Part shown: piece by piece, positions 27,072 through 35,211 of the stretch | Layout of the letters: each line of letters begins with the position of its first letter | Position numbering within the stretch: position 1 is the first letter of the stretch | From: Blastococcus tunisiensis | GTDB taxonomy: Bacteria; Actinomycetota; Actinomycetes; Mycobacteriales; Geodermatophilaceae | Assembly (NCBI RefSeq): GCF_900112815.1 | Contig: NZ_FOND01000003.1 | Coordinates: forward strand, 124,001 to 188,000 | Length of the DNA: 64,000 bases | Direction: 5' to 3' | Program-made: the position numbers and the translations under genes | The notes under the pieces: model-generated | Told to the model about the DNA's origin: nothing | What the model saw: the letters and a program-made list of their open reading frames with translations, nothing else | Database searches by the model: none

Positions 27072-27830
27072 TCAGCGCATCATGACCCGCCCGCCGTCGA
27101 CGGACAGGACCTGGCCGGTCATGTAGCTGACCTCCTCGGAGGCGAGGAAGACGTAGGCGCCCGCGATCTCGTCGGGCTCGGCCCAGCGGTGCAGCGGAAT
27201 CTCGGCGAGGTACTTGGTGCTGAATCGCTCCTCGGTGCGGATCTTCTCGGTCATCGGCGTCGCGGCGGCCGGGGCGACGGCGTTCACGATGATGTTGTCG
27301 CCGGCGAGCTCGCGGGCCGCCGATCGGGTCATCCCGAGGAGGCCGGACTTGGCGACGGAGTAGTTGATCTGGCCGATGGTGCCCTGGATGCCGGCTGCGG
27401 ATGTGGTGAAGATGACCCGGCCCCACTTGCCGGCGCGCATGCCGTCCACGACCGCCTGAAGCCAGTAGAAGCTGCCGTTGAGATGGGTGTCCATGACGTC
27501 GGACCACTGCTGGTCCGTCATCTTCCACAGCATTGCGGGGCGGGTCACGCCGGCGTTGGCGACGAGGATCTCGATCGGCCCGAGCTCAGAGGCGATCCGC
27601 TGCGCCGCGTCGTTGACGGACTGGCGGCTGGCGACGTCGTTGACGACGGCGATCGCGGTTCCGCCAGCGGCGGTGATCTCGTCGCTGACCGCCTTGGCGT
27701 TGTCGATATTGATGTCGGCGACGGCGATCTTGGCGCCCTCTTCGGCGTAGCGCAGCGCAATGCCGCGGCCGATGCCCTGACCGCCACCCGTGACGACCGC
27801 GACCCTGCCGCTCAGTCTTCCCGTGCTCAT
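27072..27830 (-). CDS. Short-chain dehydrogenase/reductase (FabG-like)
   Basis: A 252-residue classical SDR: TGGGQGIGRG coenzyme loop, LVANAGVTRPA, catalytic Ser in FTTSAAG and YSVAK for Tyr and Lys, and a C-terminal MTGQVLSVDGG. It is probably a 3-hydroxyacyl-CoA or hydroxy-acid dehydrogenase for the cluster. The ATG has GGAGG upstream. Its promoter region 180 bases upstream carries operator copy 4, so it belongs to the regulon although it stands alone at the cluster edge. Confidence 0.88.
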   Translation of the reverse strand: MSTGRLSGRVAVVTGGGQGIGRGIALRYAEEGAKIAVADINIDNAKAVSDEITAAGGTAIAVVNDVASRQSVNDAAQRIASELGPIEILVANAGVTRPAMLWKMTDQQWSDVMDTHLNGSFYWLQAVVDGMRAGKWGRVIFTTSAAGIQGTIGQINYSVAKSGLLGMTRSAARELAGDNIIVNAVAPAAATPMTEKIRTEERFSTKYLAEIPLHRWAEPDEIAGAYVFLASEEVSYMTGQVLSVDGGRVMMR

Positions 27831-28005
27831 GCTGTACCTCCGTATGTCGAAGAGCCATGACCGCTCGGACTGCGAGTCATTCGCCGGAGTGACGACGCTC
27901 TGCAGAGGGCTCACCGGGCCCGTGGGGTGCGCCACCACCCATGCCGTTCGGCGGCGAGCGACGTCCATCAGGCGCTGCACCCTCGCCAGCGCACGGTAGC
28001 GTATG

Positions 28006-28015
28006 TGTCTGACAT
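28006..28015. promoter_or_regulatory. GntR/FadR-type operator, copy 4 (TGTCTGACAT)
   Basis: The core is identical to copy 1 over TGTCTGACAT. It lies upstream of the SDR gene, next to a TACCGT -10-like box on the minus strand (27998-27993). Flanks GCACGGTAGCG resemble those of copy 3. Confidence 0.55.
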
Positions 28016-28090
28016 TTGACCGTGGGCGTTCGATTTGTGGCCTAGCTCACTCGCGTGAGGGGCGTCGACTTGCCATGCGAATCGCGCTGG

Positions 28091-28175
28091 TCCGCGCTGG
28101 CCTCGCACGAGGCGGCCCTGCAGCTGTACGAAGGTGCTCGACGTCGAGGTCATTCACGGCCGGCGCGTCCCCTAA
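28091..28175 (+). pseudogene. Possible frameshifted glyoxalase/VOC-domain remnant
   Basis: One frame reads ASHEAALQLYE and, after a one-base shift at 28133, the next reads VLDVEVIHGRRVP and stops at 28175. Joined, this resembles the SLAFYEGVLGLEVVH helix-strand of vicinal oxygen chelate proteins. Only about 28 residues are involved, so chance is possible. Confidence 0.22.
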
Positions 28176-28224
28176 TCGTGCCTTCGAAGCGCCGGCCAAG
28201 GCCGGTGGCCAGCGGTCAACAGGG

Positions 28225-28263
28225 GGGCAGCACCGCCACGGCACAGAAGGAGCGGTGCTGCCC
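28225..28263. terminator. Hairpin downstream of tRNA-Gly
   Basis: GGGCAGCACCGC pairs perfectly with GCGGTGCTGCCC (12 bp, 15-base loop). On the minus strand it lies about 40 bases after the tRNA 3' end and probably ends that transcript. Confidence 0.5.
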
Positions 28264-28303
28264 GGCTGAGCTGCGCGAACGGACATCCGGGCTGGTCAGG
28301 ACG

Positions 28304-28377
28304 TGGAGCGGGTGACCGGGATCGAACCGGCATGGCCAGCTTGGAAGGCTGGGGCTCTACCATTGAGCTACACCCGC
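28304..28377 (-). tRNA. tRNA-Gly (anticodon TCC)
   Basis: On the minus strand the gene starts GCGGGTGTAGCTCAATGGTA and ends with CACCCGC, discriminator T and an encoded CCA. The 7-bp acceptor stem pairs fully. The anticodon stem CCAGC/GCTGG encloses loop CTTCCAA, giving TCC. The T arm contains GGTTCGATCC. Without CCA it is 71 bases, normal for tRNA-Gly. Confidence 0.95.
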
Positions 28378-28447
28378 GAGACCTGCGAGAGGTCCGGAAA
28401 GAGCCTAGCGCGGCGGTCGCCGGCCGACCGCCAGGGGCCGGGCCGGC

Positions 28448-30370
28448 TCACCCCACCGGGGCGAGCGCCTCGACGGCCGGCAGGAAGACCTGCTCCCGGT
28501 GCACGTCGCTGCGCGCCGGGCTGGTGGTCAGCTGGATGACCAGCAGCCCCTCCGGACCGTCGGCCAGCGCCAGCTCGACGCTCTGCCCCAGGTCGTCCAG
28601 CTGGTAGAGCTGCCAGGTGAACGCGTCGGTCGCCAGCTCGCCGACCGGCTGCGGCGGCTCGGCCAGGCCCAGCTGCACGCCGACCTGCTGCAGCAGCTGC
28701 TCGGCGGTGGCCCCGGGCACGACCTGCTGGATCAGCGTCACCAGCGCCGACTCCTGCCAGATGCCGGGGATCACCTCGGTCCAGTCCTCGGGCCGCACCC
28801 CCGTGAGACCCAGGTCCTCGTTCTCGAACGAGGTCATCTCGATCTGCACGTCGTCCGCGGTGAAGGCCGGCGGCTCGACGTCGTCGACGCAGTCCGTCGC
28901 CGGTTCGCTGCCGGGGTCGTCCAGGAACTCCTCGACGATCTGCACCGCGCAGTCGTGGCTGGGCACCGAGCCGTGCCCGGTGAACGGGAACCGCACGAAG
29001 TAGCTGGTGGAGAACTCCTCGGCGATCTCCTCGCCCCACCGCGGGGGCGTGATCGGGTCCAGGTCGCCGGCCAGCACCAGCGCCGGGATGTCGCTGGTCA
29101 CGGGGTCGTTCGCCCCGTCGCCCGGCTCGCCGGCCTCCCACGAGTCGCACACGTCGAAGACGCCCGGGCCCAGGGTCGGCGCACCCTCGAAGAAGCCCTG
29201 GACCAGCGGGTGCTCGGCGGCGGCGGCGGCCACCTCCCCCTGGGTGCCGAACGCGACCTCCTCCTGGCACTGGATCGCCAGCTGCTGGGCGACGCTGACC
29301 AGATCCAGCTGCTGGGAGAGGGCGCCGAGCAGAAGGCCGATCGTGCCGAACTCCCCGTCGTCCGCCGCGGCGATCACCTCCGGGAGGTGCGCGATCAGCT
29401 CGGTGGAGTAGAGGGTCTGGAAGAGGAAGCCGACGAGCGAGTCCCCGTCCAGCTCGTCGTCCAGGCGCTGCCCGTTCGTGGGGTCGACCACGGTGATCGG
29501 CGCAGGGGCGGCGTTCAGCTCCTCGACGAGCGTCGTGAACCGCTGCTCCAGGTCGGGGTACGCGGCCGCGCACGCGGGGTCGTCGGCGCAGGTGGCGAAC
29601 AGTTCCTCCATGGCCCGGACGGCGTTGCCGGGCGTCTCCGCGTAGAGGTCGGCGTCGACCGGGTAGGCGGCGTCGAGCACCACCGACCGGATGCCCTCGG
29701 GGTGGTCGCGCATCGCGGCCTGCGCCAGCCGGGTGCCGTAGGAGATCCCGTAGAGGTTCCACTCGTCGTAGCCGAGCGCGACCCGCAGGTCCTCGAGGTC
29801 GGCGGCCGACGCAGCGCTGTTGTAGTCGGCGAAGTCGATGCCCTCGTCGGCCAGCCGCTGCCGGCACTCCTCCAGCTCCTGCACCGCCTGCGCCTCCAGC
29901 TCCTCCGCGGGCAGGTCGGAGCCCAGCGACTCCCGCACCCAGGAGCTGTACTCGTCGCAGGCCAGCGACGGCTCGGTCAACCCGGTGCCCCGCTGGTCGA
30001 CGAGCACGAGGTCGCGGTTAGCGGTGAGCGGCTCGTAGAGCTGGCCGAAGGCCTGCGGCACGAGCTCCAGCGTGCTCTGGCCCGGCCCCCCGGACAGGTA
30101 GACGACGGGATCGTCGGCCGGGTCGTCGGCGTCGCTGCGGACGATGCCGAAGGCCAGCTGGATCTGCTCGCCGTCCGGGTCGTCGCGGTCGGCCGGGACG
30201 GGCAGGGTGCCGCACTCGATGTCCACGCCCGCCGGCACGTCGAAGTCGCACGCCCCCAACTCGACGCTCGCGGCCGTGGTCTCGGGGGAATCGTCGCTCC
30301 CGTCCGAGCCCGTGCAGGCACCCAGGCCCAGCAGTGCGACCAGGAACAACGCTGCTCGACGACCGGCCAT
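28448..30370 (-). CDS. Secreted lipoprotein alpha/beta hydrolase, tripeptidyl aminopeptidase-like
   Basis: A 640-residue lipoprotein. A signal peptide with lipobox LGAC (Cys19) is followed by an Asp/Ser-rich linker. The catalytic core has VYLSGGPGQS, LVDQRGTG, nucleophile elbow YGISYGTR, Asp in LAGDLDPITPP and His in TGHGSVPSHDC, the pattern of the proline iminopeptidase/Tap family of actinobacteria. A C-terminal extension of roughly 130 residues follows the usual domain. The ATG at 30370 is preferred over an in-frame start 90 bases upstream because it starts the signal peptide and has GAGAGG upstream. It probably cleaves N-terminal peptides at the cell surface. Confidence 0.85.
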   Translation of the reverse strand: MAGRRAALFLVALLGLGACTGSDGSDDSPETTAASVELGACDFDVPAGVDIECGTLPVPADRDDPDGEQIQLAFGIVRSDADDPADDPVVYLSGGPGQSTLELVPQAFGQLYEPLTANRDLVLVDQRGTGLTEPSLACDEYSSWVRESLGSDLPAEELEAQAVQELEECRQRLADEGIDFADYNSAASAADLEDLRVALGYDEWNLYGISYGTRLAQAAMRDHPEGIRSVVLDAAYPVDADLYAETPGNAVRAMEELFATCADDPACAAAYPDLEQRFTTLVEELNAAPAPITVVDPTNGQRLDDELDGDSLVGFLFQTLYSTELIAHLPEVIAAADDGEFGTIGLLLGALSQQLDLVSVAQQLAIQCQEEVAFGTQGEVAAAAAEHPLVQGFFEGAPTLGPGVFDVCDSWEAGEPGDGANDPVTSDIPALVLAGDLDPITPPRWGEEIAEEFSTSYFVRFPFTGHGSVPSHDCAVQIVEEFLDDPGSEPATDCVDDVEPPAFTADDVQIEMTSFENEDLGLTGVRPEDWTEVIPGIWQESALVTLIQQVVPGATAEQLLQQVGVQLGLAEPPQPVGELATDAFTWQLYQLDDLGQSVELALADGPEGLLVIQLTTSPARSDVHREQVFLPAVEALAPVG

Positions 30371-30520
30371 GGCCCCTCTCCGTGTCCGTCGGAGGACCGT
30401 GCCCGTGGGGGCCCACAGCGCCCGACCGTCTCCGCGGGCCACCCGGCGGCCCCACCCCATCCTTGCGGACGGCGTCGGTCACGTGCACGCGGCATTACCG
30501 GAACGGAGTACCCGCCGCGG

Positions 30521-30934
30521 CTACCGGTCCCGGGCGCGCCGCGCGGCCGGCCCGAGACGGGCCTCCAGGGCGTCGGCCGGCAGCACGACCTGCTCCGTCG
30601 TCCCGCGCCCCAGTTCCCGGCCCTCCGCGTCGACCACCGTGCACGCGCAGTTGAGCCGGGTTCCGAGCAACCCGGTGCACCGGGCGGTGACCGTCAGGGC
30701 GTCGCCGACCCAGGCCGGGGACAGGTGCTCGACGGCGACCGCGCTGCCCACCCCGGCCTCGCCCGGCTCGAGGTGCGGGACGAGCAGCTTGCGTCCGGCC
30801 TCCTCGAAGTGCTTGGCCATCGAGTAGGTCGCGTAGACCGGGTGGACCGCGCCCAGCTCGTCGAAGTCGACCGTCATCTGCGGGGTCACGACGACATGCA
30901 GCGTCGCCGTCTCCCCGACCGTGAAGGGCCGCAT
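30521..30934 (-). CDS. FlK-like (fluoroacetyl-CoA thioesterase family) hotdog thioesterase
   Basis: A 137-residue hotdog protein: VGETATLHVVVTPQMTVDF, MAKHFEEAGRKLLVPHLEPG, GSAVAVEHLSPAWVGDAL, which follows the FlK layout including the LEPGE turn and the His in the EHLSPA strand. It is the last gene on the paa strand and may hydrolyse dead-end CoA esters, the role PaaI has elsewhere. The ATG at 30934 is used; an in-frame extension upstream runs into repeat DNA. Confidence 0.75.
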   Translation of the reverse strand: MRPFTVGETATLHVVVTPQMTVDFDELGAVHPVYATYSMAKHFEEAGRKLLVPHLEPGEAGVGSAVAVEHLSPAWVGDALTVTARCTGLLGTRLNCACTVVDAEGRELGRGTTEQVVLPADALEARLGPAARRARDR

Positions 30935-30968
30935 CTCACGCCGTCCCTTCCGCGCGATTCCGCGCCCC

Positions 30969-31084
30969 GGTCCACTCCTCGCTCGCTGTGGCACCGGTCG
31001 CCTCCGCGGTCGCTCCGCTCCTCGCTCGCTGGCGCTCGCTGCGATGCTCACTCCCTGTCGGCTCCGTCGCTCGCTGCGATGCCC
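30969..31084. repeat. Degenerate interspersed repeat (CTCCTCGCTCGCTG family), several copies
   Basis: Units CTCCTCGCTCGCTG, GCTCGCTGCGATG and CGTCGCTCGCTGCGATG recur between the thioesterase and paaE. The segment 31012-31056 shares both ends (TCCGCTCCTCG-TCGCTG and GCGATGCTC-CTC) with the element inside paaA at 34100, but the middle differs. Confidence 0.6.
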
Positions 31085-31096
31085 CCGCGACTGTCA

Positions 31097-32176
31097 TCAC
31101 GCGTCGTAGTCGACGGTGACCGACTCCGACACCGGCAGGCTCTGGCAGGTCAGCACGTAGCCCGCTGCCACCTCGGCCGCTTCCAGCGCGTAGTTCCGCC
31201 GCATCGTCACCTCGCCGTCGGTGACCCGCGCCCGACATGTCCCGCACACGCCGCCCTTGCAGGCGAAGGGCAGGTCGCCGCGCACCTTCTGCGCCGAGTC
31301 CAGCACCGGCATGCCCCGGGGCAGCGCGAGCGTCGTCGTCCGGCCGTCGAGGACGACGGTCACCTGGGCGCTCGGCCCGTCGACGGTCTCCTCGTCGCCC
31401 CGGACCGGCTCGGGCGGGACGTCGTCGACGTAGAACAGCTCCTGGTGCACCTTCGCCGCCGGCACCCCGAGCTCGGCGAGCAGCTCCCGGGCGTCGGAGA
31501 CCATCCCGTGCGGACCGCACAACCACCAGTGGTCGACATTCGGAGCATCGACCAGGTTGTCCACCAGCGTCCGCAGCCGGTCGCCGTCGAGCCGGCCGCT
31601 GGTCAGCTCGGCGTCGCGCGGCTCGCGGGAGAGCACGTGCACCAGCTGCAGGCGGGTGCCGTAGCGGTCCTTCAGGTCGGCCAGCTCGTCGGCGAACATG
31701 ACCGTGTTCGTCCGGCGGTTGCCGTAGAAGACGGTGACCGTGGACTCGCCGTCGCGCAGCACCGTGCCGGCCAGCGAGAGCGCCGGGGTGATGCCGGAGC
31801 CGGCGACGACGAACACGTGGTCCCCGGGCACCGAGAGGTCGGCGGTGAAGGTGCCCGACGGCGGCAGCACCTCGATCTCCTCGCCCGGCTGCACCTCGTG
31901 CACCAGGTAGGAGGAGAAGAAACCGCCCGGCACCTCGCGGACGCCGACCCGCGGCGCGGCCCCCATCGGCGCGCAGATGGAGTAGGAGCGGCGCTCGTCG
32001 CGTTCGCCGTCGACCCGCCGCAGGGTCAGCGCCTGCCCGGGCCCGAAGGCGAAGTCCTCGGCCAGCTCCGGGGGGACGTCGAAGGTCACGGCGACGGCGT
32101 CGTCGGTCAGCCGCTCCACGGCCGCAACCCGCAGCGGGTGGAACCGCGGCCGGCGCCGCGTCGGTGGGGCGACCAC
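31097..32176 (-). CDS. paaE: 1,2-phenylacetyl-CoA epoxidase, reductase subunit PaaE
   Basis: A 359-residue electron-transfer subunit that passes electrons from NADPH to the PaaAC diiron site. The FAD domain (ERRSYSICAP), the NAD(P) domain (FVVAGSGITPALSLA, VTVFYGNRR) and a C-terminal plant-type [2Fe-2S] domain with CKGGVCGTCRARV and the distal Cys in YVLTCQS are all present. The GTG start directly abuts the paaD stop. The gene order paaABCDE is standard. Confidence 0.95.
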   Translation of the reverse strand: MVAPPTRRRPRFHPLRVAAVERLTDDAVAVTFDVPPELAEDFAFGPGQALTLRRVDGERDERRSYSICAPMGAAPRVGVREVPGGFFSSYLVHEVQPGEEIEVLPPSGTFTADLSVPGDHVFVVAGSGITPALSLAGTVLRDGESTVTVFYGNRRTNTVMFADELADLKDRYGTRLQLVHVLSREPRDAELTSGRLDGDRLRTLVDNLVDAPNVDHWWLCGPHGMVSDARELLAELGVPAAKVHQELFYVDDVPPEPVRGDEETVDGPSAQVTVVLDGRTTTLALPRGMPVLDSAQKVRGDLPFACKGGVCGTCRARVTDGEVTMRRNYALEAAEVAAGYVLTCQSLPVSESVTVDYDA

Positions 32177-32689
32177 TCAGATCTCCTTGACGTGCTCGAA
32201 GGGCTCGCGGCAGCTGCGGCAGCGGCGCAGGGCCTTGCACGCCGTTGCGCCGAACTCGCTCAGCTCCTCGGTGTCGGTCGAGCCGCACAGCGGGCAGTCC
32301 GCCGTGCGCCGGCTGGGGCCCAGCTGCAGCGGGACCGGGCCCGTCGCCGGCTCGGGCGCCTTGCCCGGCGGTGCGATGCCGGCGACGGTCAGCTTGCGGC
32401 GGCCCTCCTCGCTGATCCAGTCGGTGCTCCAGGCGGGGGAGAGGACGGTGCGGACGTCGACGTCGCCGAACCCGGCGCTGTGCAGTGCGTGCACCAGGTC
32501 GGCCCGCATCACGCCCATCGCCGGGCAGCCGGTGTAGGTGGGAGTGATGTCCACGACGACCGTGCCGTCGTCGGTGACCCGGACGTCGCGCAGCACGCCG
32601 AGGTCGGCCAGGGTGACCATCGGCAGCTCGGGGTCGGTGACCGATGCGGCCACCTCCCGCGGATCCACCTCCTGCTGCACGCGGTTCAC
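32177..32689 (-). CDS. paaD: Phenylacetyl-CoA epoxidase-associated protein PaaD
   Basis: A 170-residue SufT/MIP18-like protein: SVTDPELPMVTLADLGVLRDV, then DITPTYTGCPAMGVMRAD, the reactive-Cys segment of the family, and a C-terminal zinc ribbon CPLCGS...CRSC found in PaaD. It is thought to assist Fe-S or diiron assembly of the complex. The GTG at 32689 overlaps the paaC stop by four bases. Confidence 0.93.
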   Translation of the reverse strand: MNRVQQEVDPREVAASVTDPELPMVTLADLGVLRDVRVTDDGTVVVDITPTYTGCPAMGVMRADLVHALHSAGFGDVDVRTVLSPAWSTDWISEEGRRKLTVAGIAPPGKAPEPATGPVPLQLGPSRRTADCPLCGSTDTEELSEFGATACKALRRCRSCREPFEHVKEI

Positions 32690-33597
32690 CACGTGGCCGC
32701 CGGGTGCTCGCGGGCCAGCCCCTGGAGGGTGCCGAGCAGTTCGGCCGTCTCGGGGCCGTGCTCGCCGCGCCGGCCGCGCGGGAGGACGTCGGCCGGCCAG
32801 GCGGGCACTCGCAGGGTGGCCTGGTCCAGCACCTGGGTGAGCACGGTGACGACCTCCTCCCGGACGGCGGCCGGGTCGACGGCGATGCCGGCGGCGGCGA
32901 GCCGGGACTCGACCTCGGTGGGGGAGAAGAGCTCGGCCAGCAGCGGCCACACCGCGTCGGCGCCGTCCTGCGCGCGGCGGTGCGACTCCGCCGTGCCGTC
33001 CCCGAGGCGCAGGACCCAGCGGGCCGCGTGGTCCCGGTGGTAGGCGAGTTCGTTGACGCCCTTCGCGGCGATGGCGGCCAGCACCGGGTCGCGCGACTCG
33101 CGCAGCCGGGCGAGGACCGCCACGCGGACGGTGGACGCGGCGAGCAGGCGGACCATCGTCCGCGCGAAGTCGCCGTTCGGCGCCTCGACCAGCGCGGTGT
33201 GCCGGAACTCGTCCGGGTCGCGGAAGTAGGCCAGCGCGTCCTCGTCGGGGATGGACGCCGTCGCCCGCTCCCGGCTGCGGCCGAGGACGCCGACCGATCC
33301 GGCGCGGGCCAGCAGCAGCCGCGCCTGGCCCAGCAGGTCGAGGGCGAGGTTGCCGATCGCCACCTCCTCCTCCAGCTCGGGGGCGGCGGTGATCCACTGG
33401 GTGAGCCGCTGGGCGAGCAGGAGGGCGTCGTCGCCGAGCATCAGGCAGTACTCGCCGAGGTCGGCCGCGTCGACGCCGTCGGGGACCGTGGTGTCGACGC
33501 CGGCCAGCGGCTCGTCGAACCCGGTGCCGAAGGCCCACTGCCCCCCGTCGTCGTGCGCATTGGTCAGCGCGTCGTACACGGTCTCCTCGTGCGCCAT
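32686..33597 (-). CDS. paaC: 1,2-phenylacetyl-CoA epoxidase, structural subunit PaaC
   Basis: A 303-residue ferritin-like helical protein (LGEYCLMLGDDALLLAQRL, IGNLALDLLGQARLLL, KGVNELAYHRDHAARWVLRLGDGT). PaaC is the non-catalytic partner that shapes the substrate pocket of PaaA. The ATG at 33597 gives normal length; the frame extends upstream without a better start. There is about a 95-base gap to paaB. Confidence 0.94.
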   Translation of the reverse strand: MAHEETVYDALTNAHDDGGQWAFGTGFDEPLAGVDTTVPDGVDAADLGEYCLMLGDDALLLAQRLTQWITAAPELEEEVAIGNLALDLLGQARLLLARAGSVGVLGRSRERATASIPDEDALAYFRDPDEFRHTALVEAPNGDFARTMVRLLAASTVRVAVLARLRESRDPVLAAIAAKGVNELAYHRDHAARWVLRLGDGTAESHRRAQDGADAVWPLLAELFSPTEVESRLAAAGIAVDPAAVREEVVTVLTQVLDQATLRVPAWPADVLPRGRRGEHGPETAELLGTLQGLAREHPAATW

Positions 33598-33692
33598 GCG
33601 AAACCTGCCTTTCCGGGCACGGAGTGCTCGGCCGTCGGCCTGCCTCCAGGGGCCCGCCACGAGGAACGAGTGGTGGGGAGGAGGCAGGTCCT

Positions 33693-34061
33693 TCAGATGT
33701 GCGGGACGTTCTCCGGGATCTCGTAGAACGTCGGGTGGCGGTAGACCTTGTCGCCGCTGGGGGCGAACATCGGGTCCTTCTCGTCCGGGCTGGAGGCGGT
33801 GATGTCGGCGGCCTGGACCACCCAGATGCTCACGCCCTCGTTGCGCCGGGTGTAGAGGTCGCGCGCGGCGTGCACGGCCATCTCGTCGTCCGGGGCGTGC
33901 AGCGAGCCGACGTGCACGTGGTTGAGGCCGCGCTTGCCACGCACGAACACCTCGTACAGCGGCCAGTCCCGTCGGGTCGCGGCCGGCAGCTTCTCGGGGG
34001 CGACCTCGACCGGCACCTCCGGCCCGGTCGGGACGGCGCCGTGGCCGCCCTCGCTGGTCAT
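33693..34061 (-). CDS. paaB: 1,2-phenylacetyl-CoA epoxidase subunit PaaB
   Basis: A 122-residue protein with the PaaB signature DWPLYEVFVRGKRGLNHVHV, SLHAPDDEMAVHAARDLYTRR and a conserved end KVYRHPTFYEIPENVPHI. It is the small bridging subunit between PaaAC dimers. GTG 34067, overlapping the paaA stop, is an equally possible start two codons upstream. Confidence 0.94.
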   Translation of the reverse strand: MTSEGGHGAVPTGPEVPVEVAPEKLPAATRRDWPLYEVFVRGKRGLNHVHVGSLHAPDDEMAVHAARDLYTRRNEGVSIWVVQAADITASSPDEKDPMFAPSGDKVYRHPTFYEIPENVPHI

Positions 34062-34063
34062 GC

Positions 34064-35122
34064 TCACGAGTGCTTCTCCGGGCTGGATGGCTCGACTCCG
34101 GACTCGTTCCGCTCCTCGGTCGCTGTCCCCCGCAAGCGGGAGGTGCCCCCAGCCTGGGGCGATGCTCGCTCGCCCGTCCTCTTCGCGGCGTACGCGGTGG
34201 CCGCTTCCGTGACCCACGCGTTGTCGTCGCGGGCGGCCCGGCGCCGGGTGATGCGCTCGACGTTGCACGGTCCGCCGCCGCTGATCACCCGCTTGAGCTC
34301 GTCCCAGTCGATCGCCCCGAACCGGTAGCGGCCGGTCTCCGGGTCGAGGGAGAGCTCGGGGTCGGGCAGCGTGACGCCGAGGAACTCCGCCTGCGGCACG
34401 GTCATGTCCACGAAGCGCTGGCGCAGCTCGTCGTTGCTGTGCCGCTTGATGCCCCACGCCATCGACTGCGCCGAGTTCGGGCTGTCGGTGTCGGGCGGGC
34501 CGAACATCATCAGCGACGGCCACCACCACCGGTCGACGGCGTCCTGCACCATCGCCCGCTGCGCGTCGGTGCCCCGCATCATCGTCATCAGCAGCTCGTA
34601 GCCCTGCCGCTGGTGGAACGACTCCTCCTTGCAGACCCGGATCATCGCGCGGGCGTAGGGGCCGTAGGAGCTGCGGCACAGCGGCACCTGGTTGCAGATC
34701 GCCGCGCCGTCGACCAGCCAGCCGATCACGCCGACGTCGGCGTAGGTGAGCGTCGGGTAGTTGAAGATCGAGCTGTACTTCTGCCGGCCCTCGATCAGCT
34801 TGTCGGTGAGGTCGGCCCGGTCGGCGCCCAGCGTCTCCGCCGCCGAGTACAGGTAGAGGCCGTGGCCCGCCTCGTCCTGCACCTTGGCCAGCAGGATCGC
34901 CTTGCGGCGCAGGCTCGGCGCGGCCAGCAGCCAGTCGCCCTCGGGCTGCATCCCGATGATCTCGGAGTGCGCGTGCTGGGCGATCTGCCGGATCAGCGTC
35001 TTCCGGTAGCCCTCGGGCATCCAGTCGCGCGGTTCGATCCGGTGCTCGGCAGCCACCGTGGCGTCGAAGTGCGCCTGCAGTGCGGTGTCGTCGGCGGGGC
35101 GTTCCAGGGGAGGCGCGGACAT
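34064..35122 (-). CDS. paaA: 1,2-phenylacetyl-CoA epoxidase, catalytic subunit PaaA
   Basis: A 352-residue diiron monooxygenase subunit that epoxidises the ring of phenylacetyl-CoA. Helices carrying the iron ligands are visible: [17 protein letters not shown] and [15 protein letters not shown]. The body ends at [13 protein letters not shown] as in other PaaA proteins, but about 30 further residues (from [12 protein letters not shown] onward) are encoded by an inserted repeat. The ATG at 35122 has GAGGAG upstream. First gene of the operon, under the operator at 35144. Confidence 0.95.
   Translation of the reverse strand: MSAPPLERPADDTALQAHFDATVAAEHRIEPRDWMPEGYRKTLIRQIAQHAHSEIIGMQPEGDWLLAAPSLRRKAILLAKVQDEAGHGLYLYSAAETLGADRADLTDKLIEGRQKYSSIFNYPTLTYADVGVIGWLVDGAAICNQVPLCRSSYGPYARAMIRVCKEESFHQRQGYELLMTMMRGTDAQRAMVQDAVDRWWWPSLMMFGPPDTDSPNSAQSMAWGIKRHSNDELRQRFVDMTVPQAEFLGVTLPDPELSLDPETGRYRFGAIDWDELKRVISGGGPCNVERITRRRAARDDNAWVTEAATAYAAKRTGERASPQAGGTSRLRGTATEERNESGVEPSSPEKHS
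34100..34175. repeat. Interspersed repeat inserted in the 3' end of paaA
   Basis: The element runs from TTCCGCTCCTCGGTCGCTG to GGGGCGATGCTCGCTC and contains two adjacent hairpins, CCCGC-AA-GCGGG and CCCCAG-C-CTGGGG. The core CCCGCAAGCGGGAGGTGCC is of a type seen scattered in actinobacterial genomes. It is read through in frame and gives PaaA a novel tail. Confidence 0.6.
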
Positions 35123-35143
35123 CGGGCTCCTCGGAGGTATTTC

Positions 35144-35163
35144 CTGACCGGACGGTCGGTAAT
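35144..35163. promoter_or_regulatory. PaaR-like TetR operator between paaA and paaK
   Basis: CTGACCGGACGGTCGGTAAT read on the minus strand contains ACCGACCGTCCGGT, fitting the ACCG-NNCGNN-CGGT pattern described for the phenylacetate repressor PaaR of corynebacteria. It lies in the divergent promoter region and would control both paaABCDE and paaK-tetR. Confidence 0.6.
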
Positions 35164-35211
35164 AGTGTGCCCGAGCGTGACGCAGCACACAAGGACGGCG
35201 GGAGAGCCTCG

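Larger units (their letters stand above)
27831..28303. other. Intergenic region between SDR and tRNA-Gly
   Basis: About 470 bases without an intact gene. It holds the SDR promoter/operator near 27993-28022, a possible decayed glyoxalase-like fragment at 28091-28175 and a strong hairpin at 28225-28263. Short frames across it have no convincing ribosome site or family resemblance. Confidence 0.6.

Noticed and set aside
28003-28269. A small protein gene upstream of tRNA-Gly
   Set aside because: Its start lies inside the operator/promoter of the SDR gene and the protein has no family features.
28499-33043. A plus-strand open frame of 1,514 codons across the lipoprotein hydrolase and paaE/D/C genes
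   Set aside because: It is antisense to well-recognised genes, has no family motifs and is the usual mirror frame of GC-rich coding DNA.
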